A stretch of DNA of 64,000 nucleotides from an uncultured Bacteroidia bacterium (GTDB taxonomy: Bacteria > Bacteroidota > Bacteroidia > Bacteroidales > UBA932). Both the position numbers and the translations under genes were made by a program. This document shows positions 1 to 10,474 of this stretch, in pieces (position 1 is the first letter of the stretch; each line of letters starts with the position of its first letter). Where the stretch lies: the NCBI GenBank assembly GCA_902774155.1, contig CACYHF010000013.1, forward strand, positions 22,935-86,934, in the 5' to 3' direction. The notes beneath the pieces are model-generated. The model made no database searches. It worked only from the letters and a program-made list of their open reading frames with translations, and had not been told where the DNA came from.

Positions 1-1438
1 TGAGGCCGGTGCAATAGGCGAAAACGTGGCGGCCCACTTCCCGCAGGGAAGAGGGGAGGGTCACCTGCTGGAGCAGGGGGATGTTCCAGAAGGCGCGGTC
101 GCCAATCTTGACAAGGCCTTCCGGCAGAATCACTTCGCGAAGGTCGGAATCCCGTTCGAAAAGTTCATCGGCCAGGGCCACGGCGCCCTCCGGCAGGGTA
201 ACCGTGCCGTGGATGAGGCCCGTTGCATAAGCGGCCAGCGTTCCATCCTCAAAGATGATGGCGGTGTTGTCGGCCGATGCCCATTTTCCCTCAAAACGCG
301 TGAGTTTCTGGCAGCTGGAAAAGACGTGTTCGCCCAGCTTGGACAGCTTTTCGGGCGTACGGAAGGCTGCCAGGGAGCTGCTGGACAGCGCCCGATCTCC
401 CAGGGTGGTTACACTGTCCGGCAGGCGGAGATCGGCCAGATTGGGGCTGGCAAAAGCATAGGAACCCAATTGGGTGAGGGGGCCGTCGAAGCGCAGGACG
501 TGCCAGCCATCCTCCCGGCTTTCGTGGGAGAGGAGCGGCTGGTTGAAGCTGGCTTCCGACAGGGTGAGGGGCTTGCCGTCCAGCGTGGTGTACCAGATCT
601 GGTTGTTGGGGACGTGATCCGGGCTGGCGGTGTCGTCTTCGTTGCAGGTGATGTCGGGCGCAGAGTAGATTTTAGCGCGTTCCAGCACGGGATTGCCTTC
701 AATCTGACAGAGGACCGTGCCGGTGTAGGTTTCGATTTCCAGGATGAAGCCTCCGCGGTAGGTACCGGGCGGCAGCACGAAATATAAGCCCGTGGCTACG
801 TCCCCTTTCAGTTGGACCCCTTTGCACTCCAGGGTGACCAGGGTGGCGTTGGCCTCTTTCATGGTGAGGGCGGGGGCGCCGGAAAAATCCGTGCGAACGG
901 TAGCTTTTCCGCTCAGGGGCATTTCATTGCTGGCGGCAGCGATGCGGATACGGCTGAGGGTGGCGTTGCCGCTGATGGGGACCACCAGGACGGCCTCCAG
1001 GCTCTGGAAAACCAGTTCGTCGGTTTCGCTCACGGCCAGCATAGGGAAGGCGTGACCGTCCAGGCGGTTGCCGCTCACATATTTCTGGGTGGCAGGAAGT
1101 GTCAGGCTCAGTTGTTTGCCCTGGAGGCCGGCATCGGCCACGGCGGGCGAAAGCGCCACCAGGCTCTTGCCTTTCACCGTTCCCACAAACTGGGCCGATG
1201 CGGTGCCCAGTCCGCGTTGGATGTTGAAGCGGACGGCCTTTCCCTGTCCGTCGGCGTGGACGGCCAGGGTATCTTGGGCCGACCATACGAAGCTGGCCAG
1301 CGCGGGGGACAATTCTTCTACTTTGGCCGAAAGCGTCCGAGGGCCTTCCGGCTCCGGCTCCGGTTCCGGCTGCGGTTTCTGGCAGCCCGTAAACAGCGCG
1401 AGCACCAGTGCGGCTAATATGACAAACGGTTTCTTCAT
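1..1438 (-). CDS. Leucine-rich-repeat (BspA-like) surface lipoprotein, C-terminus outside window
   Basis: Reading the minus strand from ATG 1438 gives an open frame that runs off the left edge (about 479 residues seen). The N-terminus MKKPFVILAALVLALFTGCQ is a lipoprotein signal with lipobox Cys19, followed by a Pro/Glu linker. Residues of about 40-270 look like a beta-sandwich of the fimbrillin/Ig type. After about residue 300 come repeats of the LRR_5 (BspA) type, with phrases such as LPDSVTTLGDRAL and LPEGLVKIGDRAFW. BspA-like proteins are surface adhesins or binding proteins in gut bacteria; the ligand cannot be told here. The start is fixed by the signal peptide and a promoter box 5 nt upstream. 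Confidence 0.8.
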   Translation of the reverse strand, partial: MKKPFVILAALVLALFTGCQKPQPEPEPEPEGPRTLSAKVEELSPALASFVWSAQDTLAVHADGQGKAVRFNIQRGLGTASAQFVGTVKGKSLVALSPAVADAGLQGKQLSLTLPATQKYVSGNRLDGHAFPMLAVSETDELVFQSLEAVLVVPISGNATLSRIRIAAASNEMPLSGKATVRTDFSGAPALTMKEANATLVTLECKGVQLKGDVATGLYFVLPPGTYRGGFILEIETYTGTVLCQIEGNPVLERAKIYSAPDITCNEDDTASPDHVPNNQIWYTTLDGKPLTLSEASFNQPLLSHESREDGWHVLRFDGPLTQLGSYAFASPNLADLRLPDSVTTLGDRALSSSSLAAFRTPEKLSKLGEHVFSSCQKLTRFEGKWASADNTAIIFEDGTLAAYATGLIHGTVTLPEGAVALADELFERDSDLREVILPEGLVKIGDRAFWNIPLLQQVTLPSSLREVGRHVFAYCTGL

Positions 1439-1443
1439 CTTTG

Positions 1444-1451
1444 CAAATGTA
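1444..1451 (-). promoter_or_regulatory. -7 promoter box TACATTTG
   Basis: On the minus strand TACATTTG matches the Bacteroidota TAnnTTTG box. Only 5 nt separate it from the ATG at 1438, so the transcript would begin at or very near the start codon. No clear TTG -33 element is present. Confidence 0.5.
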
Positions 1452-1470
1452 CAAAAAAAGAGAGAAACTC

Positions 1471-3036
1471 TTAATCCAGCTTCTCTCCTTTTTCGTTGTA
1501 CATTTCATTTTGCAGGACCGAAAACTCGGTCACTTCTTCCAGTTCGATCCGGGCCTTGTAGCGTTTCCGCCATCTGGACAGGAAGGAATTGAAGAGTCCC
1601 CGCCTCAGGTAAGCGCCGAGGATGGGACTGGTTTTGATCAGAAGGGAGCGAACCCCTTTTTCAATGGTGTAGAAGGCGATTTTTCGCTCAATTTCTTCAT
1701 CAATCACCACGCTCGAGTGAATCTTGCCGGTGCCGTGGCATACAGGGCATTGTTCCGAGGTGTTGATTTCCGTGACGGGGCGGATCCGCTGCCGGGTGAT
1801 TTGCATAAGCCCGAACTTGGTGAGCGGCAGCACGTTGTGCTTGGCCCTGTCGGCCTCCATCAGCTCTTGCATAAACTTGAACAGCGCGTTCTTGTGGTCG
1901 TTGGATTCCATATCGATGAAGTCCACAATCACGATGCCGCCCATATCCCGCAGCCGCAGCTGTCGGGCAATCTCTTCGGCCGCAATCTTGTTCACTTCGA
2001 AGGAGTTCTCCTCCTGGTCGGCCGTTTTGGTGCGGATGCCGCTGTTAACGTCTATTACGTTTAGCGCCTCGGTGGTTTCAATCACCAGATAGGCGCCCTG
2101 GCGCATGGGTACCACCTTTCCGAAAGAGCCCTTGATCTGACGGGTCACTTCGAAGTGGTCGAAGATGGGCTGTTTTCCGTCGTACAGGTGGACAATCTTC
2201 TCTTGTTCCGGGGAGATGAGCGAAACATACTTCCGGGCTTCATCGGCCACGTGCTCGTCGTTGATCCAGATGTTGGAGAACGAGTCGTTGAGGAGGTCCC
2301 TCAGGACAGTAGTGGTTTTGCTGTATTCCGTAAAGAGCAGCTGGACAGTCTTGTTTTTGGCGATGCTCGCCCAGGAGCTTTCCCATTTGTCAATGAGGGC
2401 TTCGGTCTCTCCCACCAGCGTGGCGGCATTTTTGCCTTCGGCCGCGGTGCGGATGATGGCCCCGTAGTTTTTGGGGAGGATGCTCCTGACCAGAGTCTCG
2501 AGTCTACGTTTCTCTTCCTTCGAACCAATCTTCTGGGAGATGGATACTTTCTCTGCGAAGGGGAGAAGTACGATGTTTCGTCCTGCCAATGAAATTTCCG
2601 CAGTCAGTCGCGATCCCTTTGTGGAAATGGGCTCTTTGACAATCTGGGCGATGATCATCTGTCCGGGTTTCAGGTACTCGTCTATCCGGCCTTCCTTGGG
2701 AAGGGGCGTGCCCACGGGGATGCGCGAATACAGGTCTTTCAGATTCGTGTTGCCGTTGGACTCCCTTACAAACTGGTCGAAGGCGGGGAAATAGAGTCCC
2801 AGGTCCAGATAATGGATGAAAGCTTCCTTCTTGTCTCCGATGTCCACAAAGGCAGCATTGAGATTGGGGAGAATCTTTTTTACCTTTCCCAGGTGAACGT
2901 CTCCCACAGAGAATTTGTTCCCAGTGCTGGACTCCGTGTTGTACTCTATCAGCCGGTGATTCTCCATCAGGGCGATATGTACTTCCGTTGAACTTACGTC
3001 AACGATCAGATCCTTGTCCGGTTTCTCTGACTCCAT
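1471..3036 (-). CDS. rng: Ribonuclease G (RNase E/G family)
   Basis: A 521-residue endoribonuclease that matures rRNA 5' ends and takes part in mRNA decay. Seen: an N-terminal S1-like segment (VGDVHLGKVKKILPNLNAAF, about residues 43-62), the RNase E/G catalytic core with the two metal-binding aspartates in NVIDVNSG and VIVDFIDM, and a CPVCHGTGK zinc-link motif near residue 430. Length fits short RNase G rather than RNase E with its long C-terminal scaffold. It is the last gene of a minus-strand group with HU and a 29-residue basic protein, with a hairpin in the gap just upstream. Confidence 0.93.
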   Translation of the reverse strand: MESEKPDKDLIVDVSSTEVHIALMENHRLIEYNTESSTGNKFSVGDVHLGKVKKILPNLNAAFVDIGDKKEAFIHYLDLGLYFPAFDQFVRESNGNTNLKDLYSRIPVGTPLPKEGRIDEYLKPGQMIIAQIVKEPISTKGSRLTAEISLAGRNIVLLPFAEKVSISQKIGSKEEKRRLETLVRSILPKNYGAIIRTAAEGKNAATLVGETEALIDKWESSWASIAKNKTVQLLFTEYSKTTTVLRDLLNDSFSNIWINDEHVADEARKYVSLISPEQEKIVHLYDGKQPIFDHFEVTRQIKGSFGKVVPMRQGAYLVIETTEALNVIDVNSGIRTKTADQEENSFEVNKIAAEEIARQLRLRDMGGIVIVDFIDMESNDHKNALFKFMQELMEADRAKHNVLPLTKFGLMQITRQRIRPVTEINTSEQCPVCHGTGKIHSSVVIDEEIERKIAFYTIEKGVRSLLIKTSPILGAYLRRGLFNSFLSRWRKRYKARIELEEVTEFSVLQNEMYNEKGEKLD

Positions 3037-3060
3037 GTGGAAATTGGTGTTTTACAAGAC

Positions 3061-3090
3061 CAGGGCTCGCGAATCACTCCGCAAGCCCTG
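3061..3090 (-). other. Hairpin between the small basic protein gene and rng
   Basis: CAGGGCT pairs with AGCCCTG, followed by one mismatch and three more GC pairs around an 8-nt loop. There is no T-run, so it is more likely an RNA processing or attenuation structure that sets rng level relative to the upstream genes than a full terminator. Confidence 0.4.
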
Positions 3091-3106
3091 TACATTTTAA
3101 GAAGTC

Positions 3107-3196
3107 TTACTTCTTCTTGTGGCGGTTCTTGCGCAAGCGTTTCTTACGCTTGTGCGTAGCCATTTTGTGTCTTTTATGCTTCTTACCGTTAGGCAT
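3107..3196 (-). CDS. 29-residue highly basic protein, probably ribosome-associated
   Basis: An open frame from ATG 3196 to TAA 3107 encodes 29 residues, of which about 17 are Lys, Arg or His (MPNGKKHKRHKMATHKRK then RLRKNRHKKK). Near-identical tiny proteins occur next to RNase G in Bacteroidota as far as I recall. The composition resembles a small ribosomal protein buried in rRNA. A Bacteroidota-specific ribosomal protein (bL38) has been described, but I cannot confirm that this is it. The start lies 21 nt downstream of the HU stop, so it is co-transcribed with HU. Confidence 0.75.
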   Translation of the reverse strand: MPNGKKHKRHKMATHKRKKRLRKNRHKKK

Positions 3197-3217
3197 ACTA
3201 TAAATAATTAATAAGGT

Positions 3218-3496
3218 TTATTTCTCCTTGACAGCGTTTACGAAGCTCTTGGCGGGTTTGAAAGCCGGAATATCGTGTGCAGGGATGGTCATGGTGGTCT
3301 TGCGGGTGATATTGCGGGCGGCCTTCTGGGCGCGGTGCTTGATGATGAAGCTGCCGAAGCCACGGAGGTACACCGGGTTGCCGGCGATAAGGGAACCCTT
3401 AACCACGCTGGTGAATTCTTCGATCACTGCCAAAACCTGAGTCTTCTCAATACCGGTAGTCTTTGCTACTTCGTTTACAATTTCAGCCTTAGTCAT
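3218..3496 (-). CDS. HU family DNA-binding protein
   Basis: A 92-residue nucleoid protein that bends DNA non-specifically. It begins MTKAEIVNEVAKTTGIEKTQ, the alpha-helical dimerisation part, and carries the beta-arm core VYLRGFGSFIIKHRAQKAARN with the GFGSF signature. The C-terminal part contains PAFKPAKSFVNAV, typical of HU. It opens the HU / basic protein / rng group and has a TAATTTTG box 48 nt upstream. Confidence 0.95.
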   Translation of the reverse strand: MTKAEIVNEVAKTTGIEKTQVLAVIEEFTSVVKGSLIAGNPVYLRGFGSFIIKHRAQKAARNITRKTTMTIPAHDIPAFKPAKSFVNAVKEK

Positions 3497-3544
3497 AGTT
3501 TTTATAGTTTTTTAATCGTTTGGTTTTGTACCTGAAAATCAGGG

Positions 3545-3552
3545 CAAAATTA
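3545..3552 (-). promoter_or_regulatory. -7 box TAATTTTG for the HU operon
   Basis: The minus strand reads TAATTTTG, 48 nt before the HU ATG, giving a leader of roughly 44 nt. Confidence 0.5.
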
Positions 3553-3677
3553 GCGTTATTTTTTTAGAAAACAAAATCTTAGGCGAAAAAACGGGATATT
3601 TACCCTTTGGCACGGAGATTGACCATATAGGGGGTTGGATCATTGTACCCATTTTATATGACAAATTGGCAGAAAGT

Positions 3678-6080
<2,403 letters not shown>

Positions 6081-6083
6081 TAC

Positions 6084-6752
6084 ATGGACGTTAAGATAGA
6101 ATCCTCTTGGAAAGACGCACTGGCGCCGGAGTTCGAGAAACCGTACTTCGCCTCGCTGGTGCGCTTTCTGCATGCGGAAAAAGCGGCCGGAAAGGTGATT
6201 TACCCGCCTGGAAGCCTCATTTTCCGGGCTTTCGACCTCACCCCGGTGGACCAGGTGAAGGTGGTGATCCTGGGGCAGGACCCCTACCACAATCCCGGCG
6301 AAGCTATGGGGCTGTCGTTCTCGGTGCCGGATGGCGTGCGCACGCCGCCTTCGCTCCGCAATATCTTCCAGGAGATAGAGGCCGATATGGGCATCCGCAT
6401 GAGCGGCCGGCCCAACCTGGAGGCCTGGGCCCGGCAGGGCGTGCTGCTGCTGAACAGTATCCTCACGGTGGAGGGCGGCCTGGCGGCATCGCACCGGAAT
6501 ATCGGCTGGCAGGAATTCACGGATGCGGTTATCCGCTATCTGAACGACCATTGCAACGGCATCGTGTTCCTGCTCTGGGGCAATTTCGCCAAGGCCAAAT
6601 CGGCCCTCATCGATCCTTCCCGGCATCACGTGCTCACGGCGGCCCACCCGTCTCCGCTGGCGGGCGGCGCGTTTTTCGGCTGCCGGCATTTTTCCCGGGC
6701 CAACCAGCTCCTCGTGGAGGAGGGTAAAACTCCCATAAACTGGCAATTATGA
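6084..6752 (+). CDS. ung: Uracil-DNA glycosylase (family 1)
   Basis: A 222-residue base-excision repair enzyme that removes uracil from DNA. Seen: the water-activating motif GQDPYHNPGEAMGLSFSV near residue 66 and the DNA-intercalating loop HPSPLAGGAFFG near 192. The size is the family norm. The gene follows lon closely, and its stop overlaps the start of coaD by 4 bp (ATGA), which indicates translational coupling. Confidence 0.95.
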   Translation: MDVKIESSWKDALAPEFEKPYFASLVRFLHAEKAAGKVIYPPGSLIFRAFDLTPVDQVKVVILGQDPYHNPGEAMGLSFSVPDGVRTPPSLRNIFQEIEADMGIRMSGRPNLEAWARQGVLLLNSILTVEGGLAASHRNIGWQEFTDAVIRYLNDHCNGIVFLLWGNFAKAKSALIDPSRHHVLTAAHPSPLAGGAFFGCRHFSRANQLLVEEGKTPINWQL

Positions 6753-7207
6753 AAACCAAGGCACTTTTTCCCGGCTCGTTCGACCCTTTTACCGCCGGGC
6801 ATCTGAACATTCTCAAACGGGCGCTCACCATGTTCGACGAAGTGGTGGTGGCCGTGGGTATCAACCAGGATAAACGGGGTTTCTTCGATATGGAGAAGAA
6901 GCTTTCCATTATCCAGGAGGCCACGAAGGGGCTCTCCGGCGTGTCGGTGATTTCGTACGACAGCCTTACCATTGACGCCTGCCGGAAGCTGGGCATCCAC
7001 CACATCGTGCGCGGCGTGCGCAATATGATCGACTTCGAGACCGAGCGTTCCATAGCCGATGCCAACCGCCGCCTGGCGCCGGAGATTGAGACCATCATCA
7101 TTCCTACGGCACAGGAGTTTGCGCACATCAGCTCTTCGGCCGTGCGGGATATCCTGCGGCACGGCGGGGATTATTCGGCCTTTATTCCGGAGGGAGTGAG
7201 CCTATGA
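6749..7207 (+). CDS. coaD: Pantetheine-phosphate adenylyltransferase
   Basis: A 152-residue enzyme that converts 4'-phosphopantetheine and ATP to dephospho-CoA in coenzyme A synthesis. Motifs: GSFDPFTAGHLNILKRA with the nucleotidyltransferase (T/H)xGH signature near residue 10-20, and EFAHISSSAVRDI near residue 125. It overlaps both ung and the next gene by 4 bp in a tight operon. Confidence 0.96.
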   Translation: MKTKALFPGSFDPFTAGHLNILKRALTMFDEVVVAVGINQDKRGFFDMEKKLSIIQEATKGLSGVSVISYDSLTIDACRKLGIHHIVRGVRNMIDFETERSIADANRRLAPEIETIIIPTAQEFAHISSSAVRDILRHGGDYSAFIPEGVSL

Positions 7208-8637
7208 AAAAGTGGCTCTTAGGCTGTTTGGCGGGCGTTTTGGCGCTTTCGCTGCAGGCACAGGAGCCTTATCCGCAACTGGGTGCCAAGCTGGACAGCT
7301 ATCTGGCGGCCCTGGTAGGGGAGAGCGCTTCGGCCCAGTCGGCCGAGTGCGATTTCCTGATCAATACCACGCAGGATTCCCTGCTGCGCCAGTACGTGGC
7401 GCTCAAACTGTACGACCATTATCTCCAGTCGCCCGTGATGGGGGACGATGCCGTGGCCGTTCACGTGGCCCGGGAGTGGCTGCTGAGCGGGAAAGTGGCC
7501 ATGCATTCGGAGGAAGACCTCTTCAATGCCCGGCTTTTCGTGGAGTTTAACCAGCATTCGCTTATCGGTATGCCGGCCCCGGCCGTGACGCTGTTTTCGC
7601 CCTCCGGTGAGGGGGTGCAGCTGCCGCCCGCAGGGGAGTGGTCCGTGCTGTATTTCTACGATACTTCCTGCTCCACCTGCAAGCGGGAGACGGCGCGCCT
7701 GAAGGACTTCGTGCAGGAGTCCGACGTGCCGGTTTTTGCCATTTATGTGGGTGGCTCGGCCGATGCCTGGGAGGCCTACAGGGCCGATTTTCCCGGCGTC
7801 ACGCACCTGTGGGACCCTACCTTCTCCTCTGATTGGCAGCGCCTGTACGGCGTGCTGCAGACCCCGCGTATGTTCCTGGTGAATCCTTCCGGCGTCATCG
7901 TGGGGCGGGGGCTGGATACGCCCGCTTTGCGGCAGCTGCTCTCGCAGGAGCTTGCATCGGCCTCCTATACCTATGGCGAACCGGCTATGATGGAACGCTA
8001 TCGGCAGTTTTTCGTGCCGTACGGGGAGGCCCTTACGGTGGACGACGTGATGGAGGTGGCCGATTATCTGGCTGCGCGCACGGAGGGATCGGCCTTCAAG
8101 CAGGTGATGGGGGATTTCCTCTATTATTTATATGGTCAGAAGACGGAGGTGTACCGCAGCGCGGTGACGCCGTTTGTGCAGAAGTATATCCTGCGGCCGG
8201 ATATCTGGACATCGGCCGAGGACAAGGCCCAGGTGGTGTCCCTGGGAGAGATGCTGCTGGAGTTGGTTTCGCGCACGCCAGTGGGTTCGCAAGTGCCTGA
8301 TTTAAAGGTGGCTGGCGTGCTCCGGCGGAAGCCTTGCTTCCTGGTTTCCGGCAGCCGGTCGGGCGTGTTTTCGCTGCGGAAGCTGAAGGGGAATCCCGGC
8401 TATCTGGTATTCTACACCGGCAACTGCAGTTCGTGCCGGGAGACGCTGGCGGCCGTGGATGCGCTGGTGGCGCGGGAGCCCAAGGCCCGGGTGCTGCTGG
8501 TGGATATGGATGCCCTCATGGCCGATAACCCGTCCATGGGGGAGGCTTTGCTGGACAGCTTCGATTTATCGGCCCTCCCCATGATCATCCAATTGGACAA
8601 GAACGCTGTGGTTCAGCATAAATACTTATCCCTCTGA
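7204..8637 (+). CDS. Secreted double thioredoxin-fold (TlpA-like) protein
   Basis: A 477-residue protein with signal peptide MKKWLLGCLAGVLALSLQAQ. A TlpA/AhpC-type thioredoxin fold spans about residues 115-265 with active site CSTC (FYDTSCSTCKRETARL). A second thioredoxin-like segment near the C-terminus has CSSC (YTGNCSSCRETL). Both CxxC pairs suggest periplasmic or outer-membrane disulfide reduction. The first 110 residues resemble the helical N-terminal region of Bacteroidota DUF5106-type proteins. The substrate is unknown. Its 4-bp overlap with coaD implies co-expression. Confidence 0.75.
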   Translation: MKKWLLGCLAGVLALSLQAQEPYPQLGAKLDSYLAALVGESASAQSAECDFLINTTQDSLLRQYVALKLYDHYLQSPVMGDDAVAVHVAREWLLSGKVAMHSEEDLFNARLFVEFNQHSLIGMPAPAVTLFSPSGEGVQLPPAGEWSVLYFYDTSCSTCKRETARLKDFVQESDVPVFAIYVGGSADAWEAYRADFPGVTHLWDPTFSSDWQRLYGVLQTPRMFLVNPSGVIVGRGLDTPALRQLLSQELASASYTYGEPAMMERYRQFFVPYGEALTVDDVMEVADYLAARTEGSAFKQVMGDFLYYLYGQKTEVYRSAVTPFVQKYILRPDIWTSAEDKAQVVSLGEMLLELVSRTPVGSQVPDLKVAGVLRRKPCFLVSGSRSGVFSLRKLKGNPGYLVFYTGNCSSCRETLAAVDALVAREPKARVLLVDMDALMADNPSMGEALLDSFDLSALPMIIQLDKNAVVQHKYLSL

Positions 8638-8642
8638 GCAAT

Positions 8643-8873
8643 ATGGCCCGAAGAAAGAAAATCCCCGGCGTGGACCCCGCCTATCTGGAAAAACAGCGGA
8701 TGCAGCTGCTTCGCAAAAACCGTTACGTATTGCTGTTCAACGACAGCGAGATGGCTGCCATTGATGAATACTGCTCCCGTTTCAAGGTACACGCCAAGGC
8801 CTCTTTCTTCCGTGAAGTCATTATGTCCAAGATCCTCACGGACTTGGAAGAGAATCACCCGACGCTGTTCTAG
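8643..8873 (+). CDS. Conserved 76-residue Bacteroidota protein, ribbon-helix-helix-like
   Basis: This is a small conserved hypothetical protein. It has a basic N-terminus (MARRKKI), then a segment (YVLLFNDSEMAAIDEYCSRF) that could form the strand and helices of a ribbon-helix-helix fold, and it ends ENHPTLF, a tail I recall from related Bacteroidota proteins. It is the last gene of the ung-coaD operon, 5 nt after the preceding stop. DNA binding is inferred only from the pattern. Its stop codon lies in the palindrome CTAG, which also supplies the stop of the opposing DJ-1 gene. Confidence 0.7.
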   Translation: MARRKKIPGVDPAYLEKQRMQLLRKNRYVLLFNDSEMAAIDEYCSRFKVHAKASFFREVIMSKILTDLEENHPTLF

Positions 8874-9439
8874 ATCGTTAGTCCTTCCTTTACTTTTTGT
8901 GCGGCTTCTTCCCCTTTCAGGTGGCGGAGAATGGCCAGGCCGAAGGCCACGGCGTGTCCGGCGCCCCGGCCGGTAATCAGGTTTCCGTCCGTGACGGTGC
9001 TTTCCGGTGTATGGACGGCACCTTTTTCTTTCAGGGGCTCTTCAAAGCCGGGGAAGCAGGTGAACTTTCTGCCTTCCAGTCCGGGTAACTGGGATACTAC
9101 CAGACCTGGGGCGGCGCAGATGGCTGCCACGCAGCCGCCGCGCTGCCAGTGGTCCTGCAGGATTTCCATCAGTTCAGCGTGCTGGGCCAGGTTCTTGCTG
9201 CCGGGCATACCGCCGGGGAAAATCATTACGTCGGAGGCGTCCGTTCCGGGTTCGTCCACTTCCAGATCGGCCCAGCTGGTATCGGCCGTTACCTGAAGGC
9301 CGTGGGAACTCTCTACCAGATAATCATCTGTGATGGAGATTGTTACAACGGGAATGCCGCCCCGCAGCAGGACGTCGCGCGTGCCCAGGGCTTCCATGTC
9401 CTCGAAGCCGTTGGCCAGAAATAAGTTTACACCTTTCAT
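8870..9439 (-). CDS. DJ-1/PfpI family protein
   Basis: A 189-residue class I glutamine amidotransferase-like protein beginning MKGVNLFLANGFEDMEALG. It has the nucleophile-elbow motif VAAICAAPG with Cys near residue 105 and the conserved Glu in GFEDMEA. Family members act as glyoxalase/deglycase-like or oxidative stress proteins; the exact reaction is not evident. The frame stays open to an ATG at 9487, but a TATCTTTA promoter-like box at 9459-9466 lies inside that extension and supports the 9439 start. Confidence 0.85.
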   Translation of the reverse strand: MKGVNLFLANGFEDMEALGTRDVLLRGGIPVVTISITDDYLVESSHGLQVTADTSWADLEVDEPGTDASDVMIFPGGMPGSKNLAQHAELMEILQDHWQRGGCVAAICAAPGLVVSQLPGLEGRKFTCFPGFEEPLKEKGAVHTPESTVTDGNLITGRGAGHAVAFGLAILRHLKGEEAAQKVKEGLTI

Positions 9440-9458
9440 ATCTTCTGCATTGAATGCG

Positions 9459-9466
9459 TAAAGATA
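9459..9466 (-). promoter_or_regulatory. -7-like box TATCTTTA for the DJ-1 gene
   Basis: One mismatch from TAnnTTTG, 19 nt before ATG 9439 on the minus strand. Confidence 0.35.
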
Positions 9467-9474
9467 GACATTAT

Positions 9475-9504
9475 TTGCCAATTTCAAGAAATATACTAAC
9501 TTTG
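9475..9504 (+). promoter_or_regulatory. Promoter of tRNA-Gln
   Basis: TTG (9475-9477), 19 nt spacer, then TAACTTTG (9497-9504). This is a full Bacteroidota sigma-70-type promoter ending 12 nt before the mature tRNA 5' end. Confidence 0.7.
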
Positions 9505-9516
9505 CAGTCCCGATCT

Positions 9517-9587
9517 TGAACTGTGGTGTAATGGTAGCACTAGGGATTTTGGTTCCCTCAGTCAGCGTTCGAATCGCTGCAGTTCAA
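9517..9587 (+). tRNA. tRNA-Gln (anticodon TTG)
   Basis: A 71-nt cloverleaf. The acceptor stem TGAACTG pairs with CAGTTCA, with discriminator A at 9587. The D arm contains GTGTAATGGTAGCAC. The anticodon stem AGGGA/TCCCT encloses the loop TTTTGGT, which gives anticodon TTG (Gln, CAA codons). The T arm AGCG-TTCGAAT-CGCT is intact. CCA is not encoded. It has its own promoter and terminator. Confidence 0.95.
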
Positions 9588-9597
9588 CGGATTCCCC

Positions 9598-9622
9598 GCC
9601 AGCCCTCCCGGCTGGCTTTTTT
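9598..9622 (+). terminator. Intrinsic terminator after tRNA-Gln
   Basis: GCCAGCC and GGCTGGC form a 7-bp stem around a CTCCC loop, followed by six T. Confidence 0.9.
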
Positions 9623-9647
9623 GATTCACAGCTGCTTGGCTGCCACG
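9623..9647 (-). repeat. Solo end of the 109-bp inverted-repeat element
   Basis: The minus strand reads CGTGGCAGCCAAGCAGCTG and continues to GAATC. It matches the left end of the 109-bp elements at 11587 and 62022 at nearly every base. The rest of the element is absent here. As with the full copies, it lies between converging genes (tRNA-Gln and the YugP-type protease). Confidence 0.65.
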
Positions 9648-9673
9648 GAAAACTGGCAGTCGGCCATGGAAAA

Positions 9674-10354
9674 CTAGCGGCGATTGCCGTTGGCGATGGA
9701 AATGTAGTAGAGCAGAGTGGCCAGGGAACCCAGGGCGGCAATCACGTAGGTGTAGGCGGCCCAGCGGAGGGCGTCCACGGCCATAGGTTTGGTTTCGTAG
9801 TCCACAATGCCGGCGCTTTCCAGCCAGTTAACAGCCCGGGAGCTGGCGTTGATCTCTACCGGAAGGGTGATGAAACTGAACAGGGTGGTGAGGGCAAAGA
9901 GGGCAATGCCGATCCAGAGCAGGGACGGGAACATATTGATGAACAAAACGCCCGCCAGCAGCACCCAGGATACGATATTGCTGGAGAAAGACACCACGGG
10001 AACCAGCGCGCTGCGCATCTGGAGCCAGGCGTATCCGGTAGCGTGCTGTACCACGTGGCCGCACTCGTGCGCGGCAACGGCAGCGGCCGCCACCGACTTA
10101 CCATAATAGACATCGTGGCTCAGGTTCACGGTTTTGGTGGTGGGGTCATAGTGGTCCGTGAGCTTCCCTTCAATGGACACGATATTCACGTCCCGGATGC
10201 CGTGGGCCTGCAGCATACGGCTGGCTACTTCGGCCCCGGAGACGGATAGAGGAATATCCGAATATTTGGCGAATCGGCTCTTGAGAAGGTACTGGACGAT
10301 CCAGCTGAGCACCATCACCACAATCATGAGTATCCAAATAGTAGAGGTTGACAT
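9674..10354 (-). CDS. YugP-type neutral zinc metallopeptidase (Zn_peptidase_2)
   Basis: A 226-residue integral membrane protein. It has an N-terminal membrane helix (about residues 5-22), then the zinc site HECGHVVQH near residue 95 with an HExxH core, then further hydrophobic helices near 125-165 and 195-215. Members of PF04298 are membrane proteases of unknown substrate. A TATTTTTG box lies 54 nt upstream. Confidence 0.88.
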   Translation of the reverse strand: MSTSTIWILMIVVMVLSWIVQYLLKSRFAKYSDIPLSVSGAEVASRMLQAHGIRDVNIVSIEGKLTDHYDPTTKTVNLSHDVYYGKSVAAAAVAAHECGHVVQHATGYAWLQMRSALVPVVSFSSNIVSWVLLAGVLFINMFPSLLWIGIALFALTTLFSFITLPVEINASSRAVNWLESAGIVDYETKPMAVDALRWAAYTYVIAALGSLATLLYYISIANGNRR

Positions 10355-10408
10355 AATTCCTACATTTTAACGTTGTCCGTTCCTTCCGCAAATCCTGCGC
10401 CCTTTCTG

Positions 10409-10416
10409 CAAAAATA
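10409..10416 (-). promoter_or_regulatory. -7 box TATTTTTG for the YugP-type gene
   Basis: Minus-strand TATTTTTG, 54 nt before ATG 10354. It is divergent from the alr promoter. Confidence 0.45.
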
Positions 10417-10449
10417 CAATTTTTATGGCAAAATGTCAGTGAGAAATGT

Positions 10450-10457
10450 TAATTTTG
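10450..10457 (+). promoter_or_regulatory. -7 box TAATTTTG for alr
   Basis: TAATTTTG lies 17 nt before ATG 10475 and 5 nt before an in-frame TTG at 10463. The two possible starts therefore imply either a leader of about 12 nt or a leaderless mRNA. Confidence 0.5.
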
Positions 10458-10474
10458 CATGATTGAATCAAGGT

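Noticed and set aside
26-787. A 253-codon plus-strand frame at the left edge
   Set aside because: It is antisense to the leucine-rich lipoprotein, has no recognisable domain and no ribosome-binding site or promoter; the minus-strand frame has a signal peptide and repeats.
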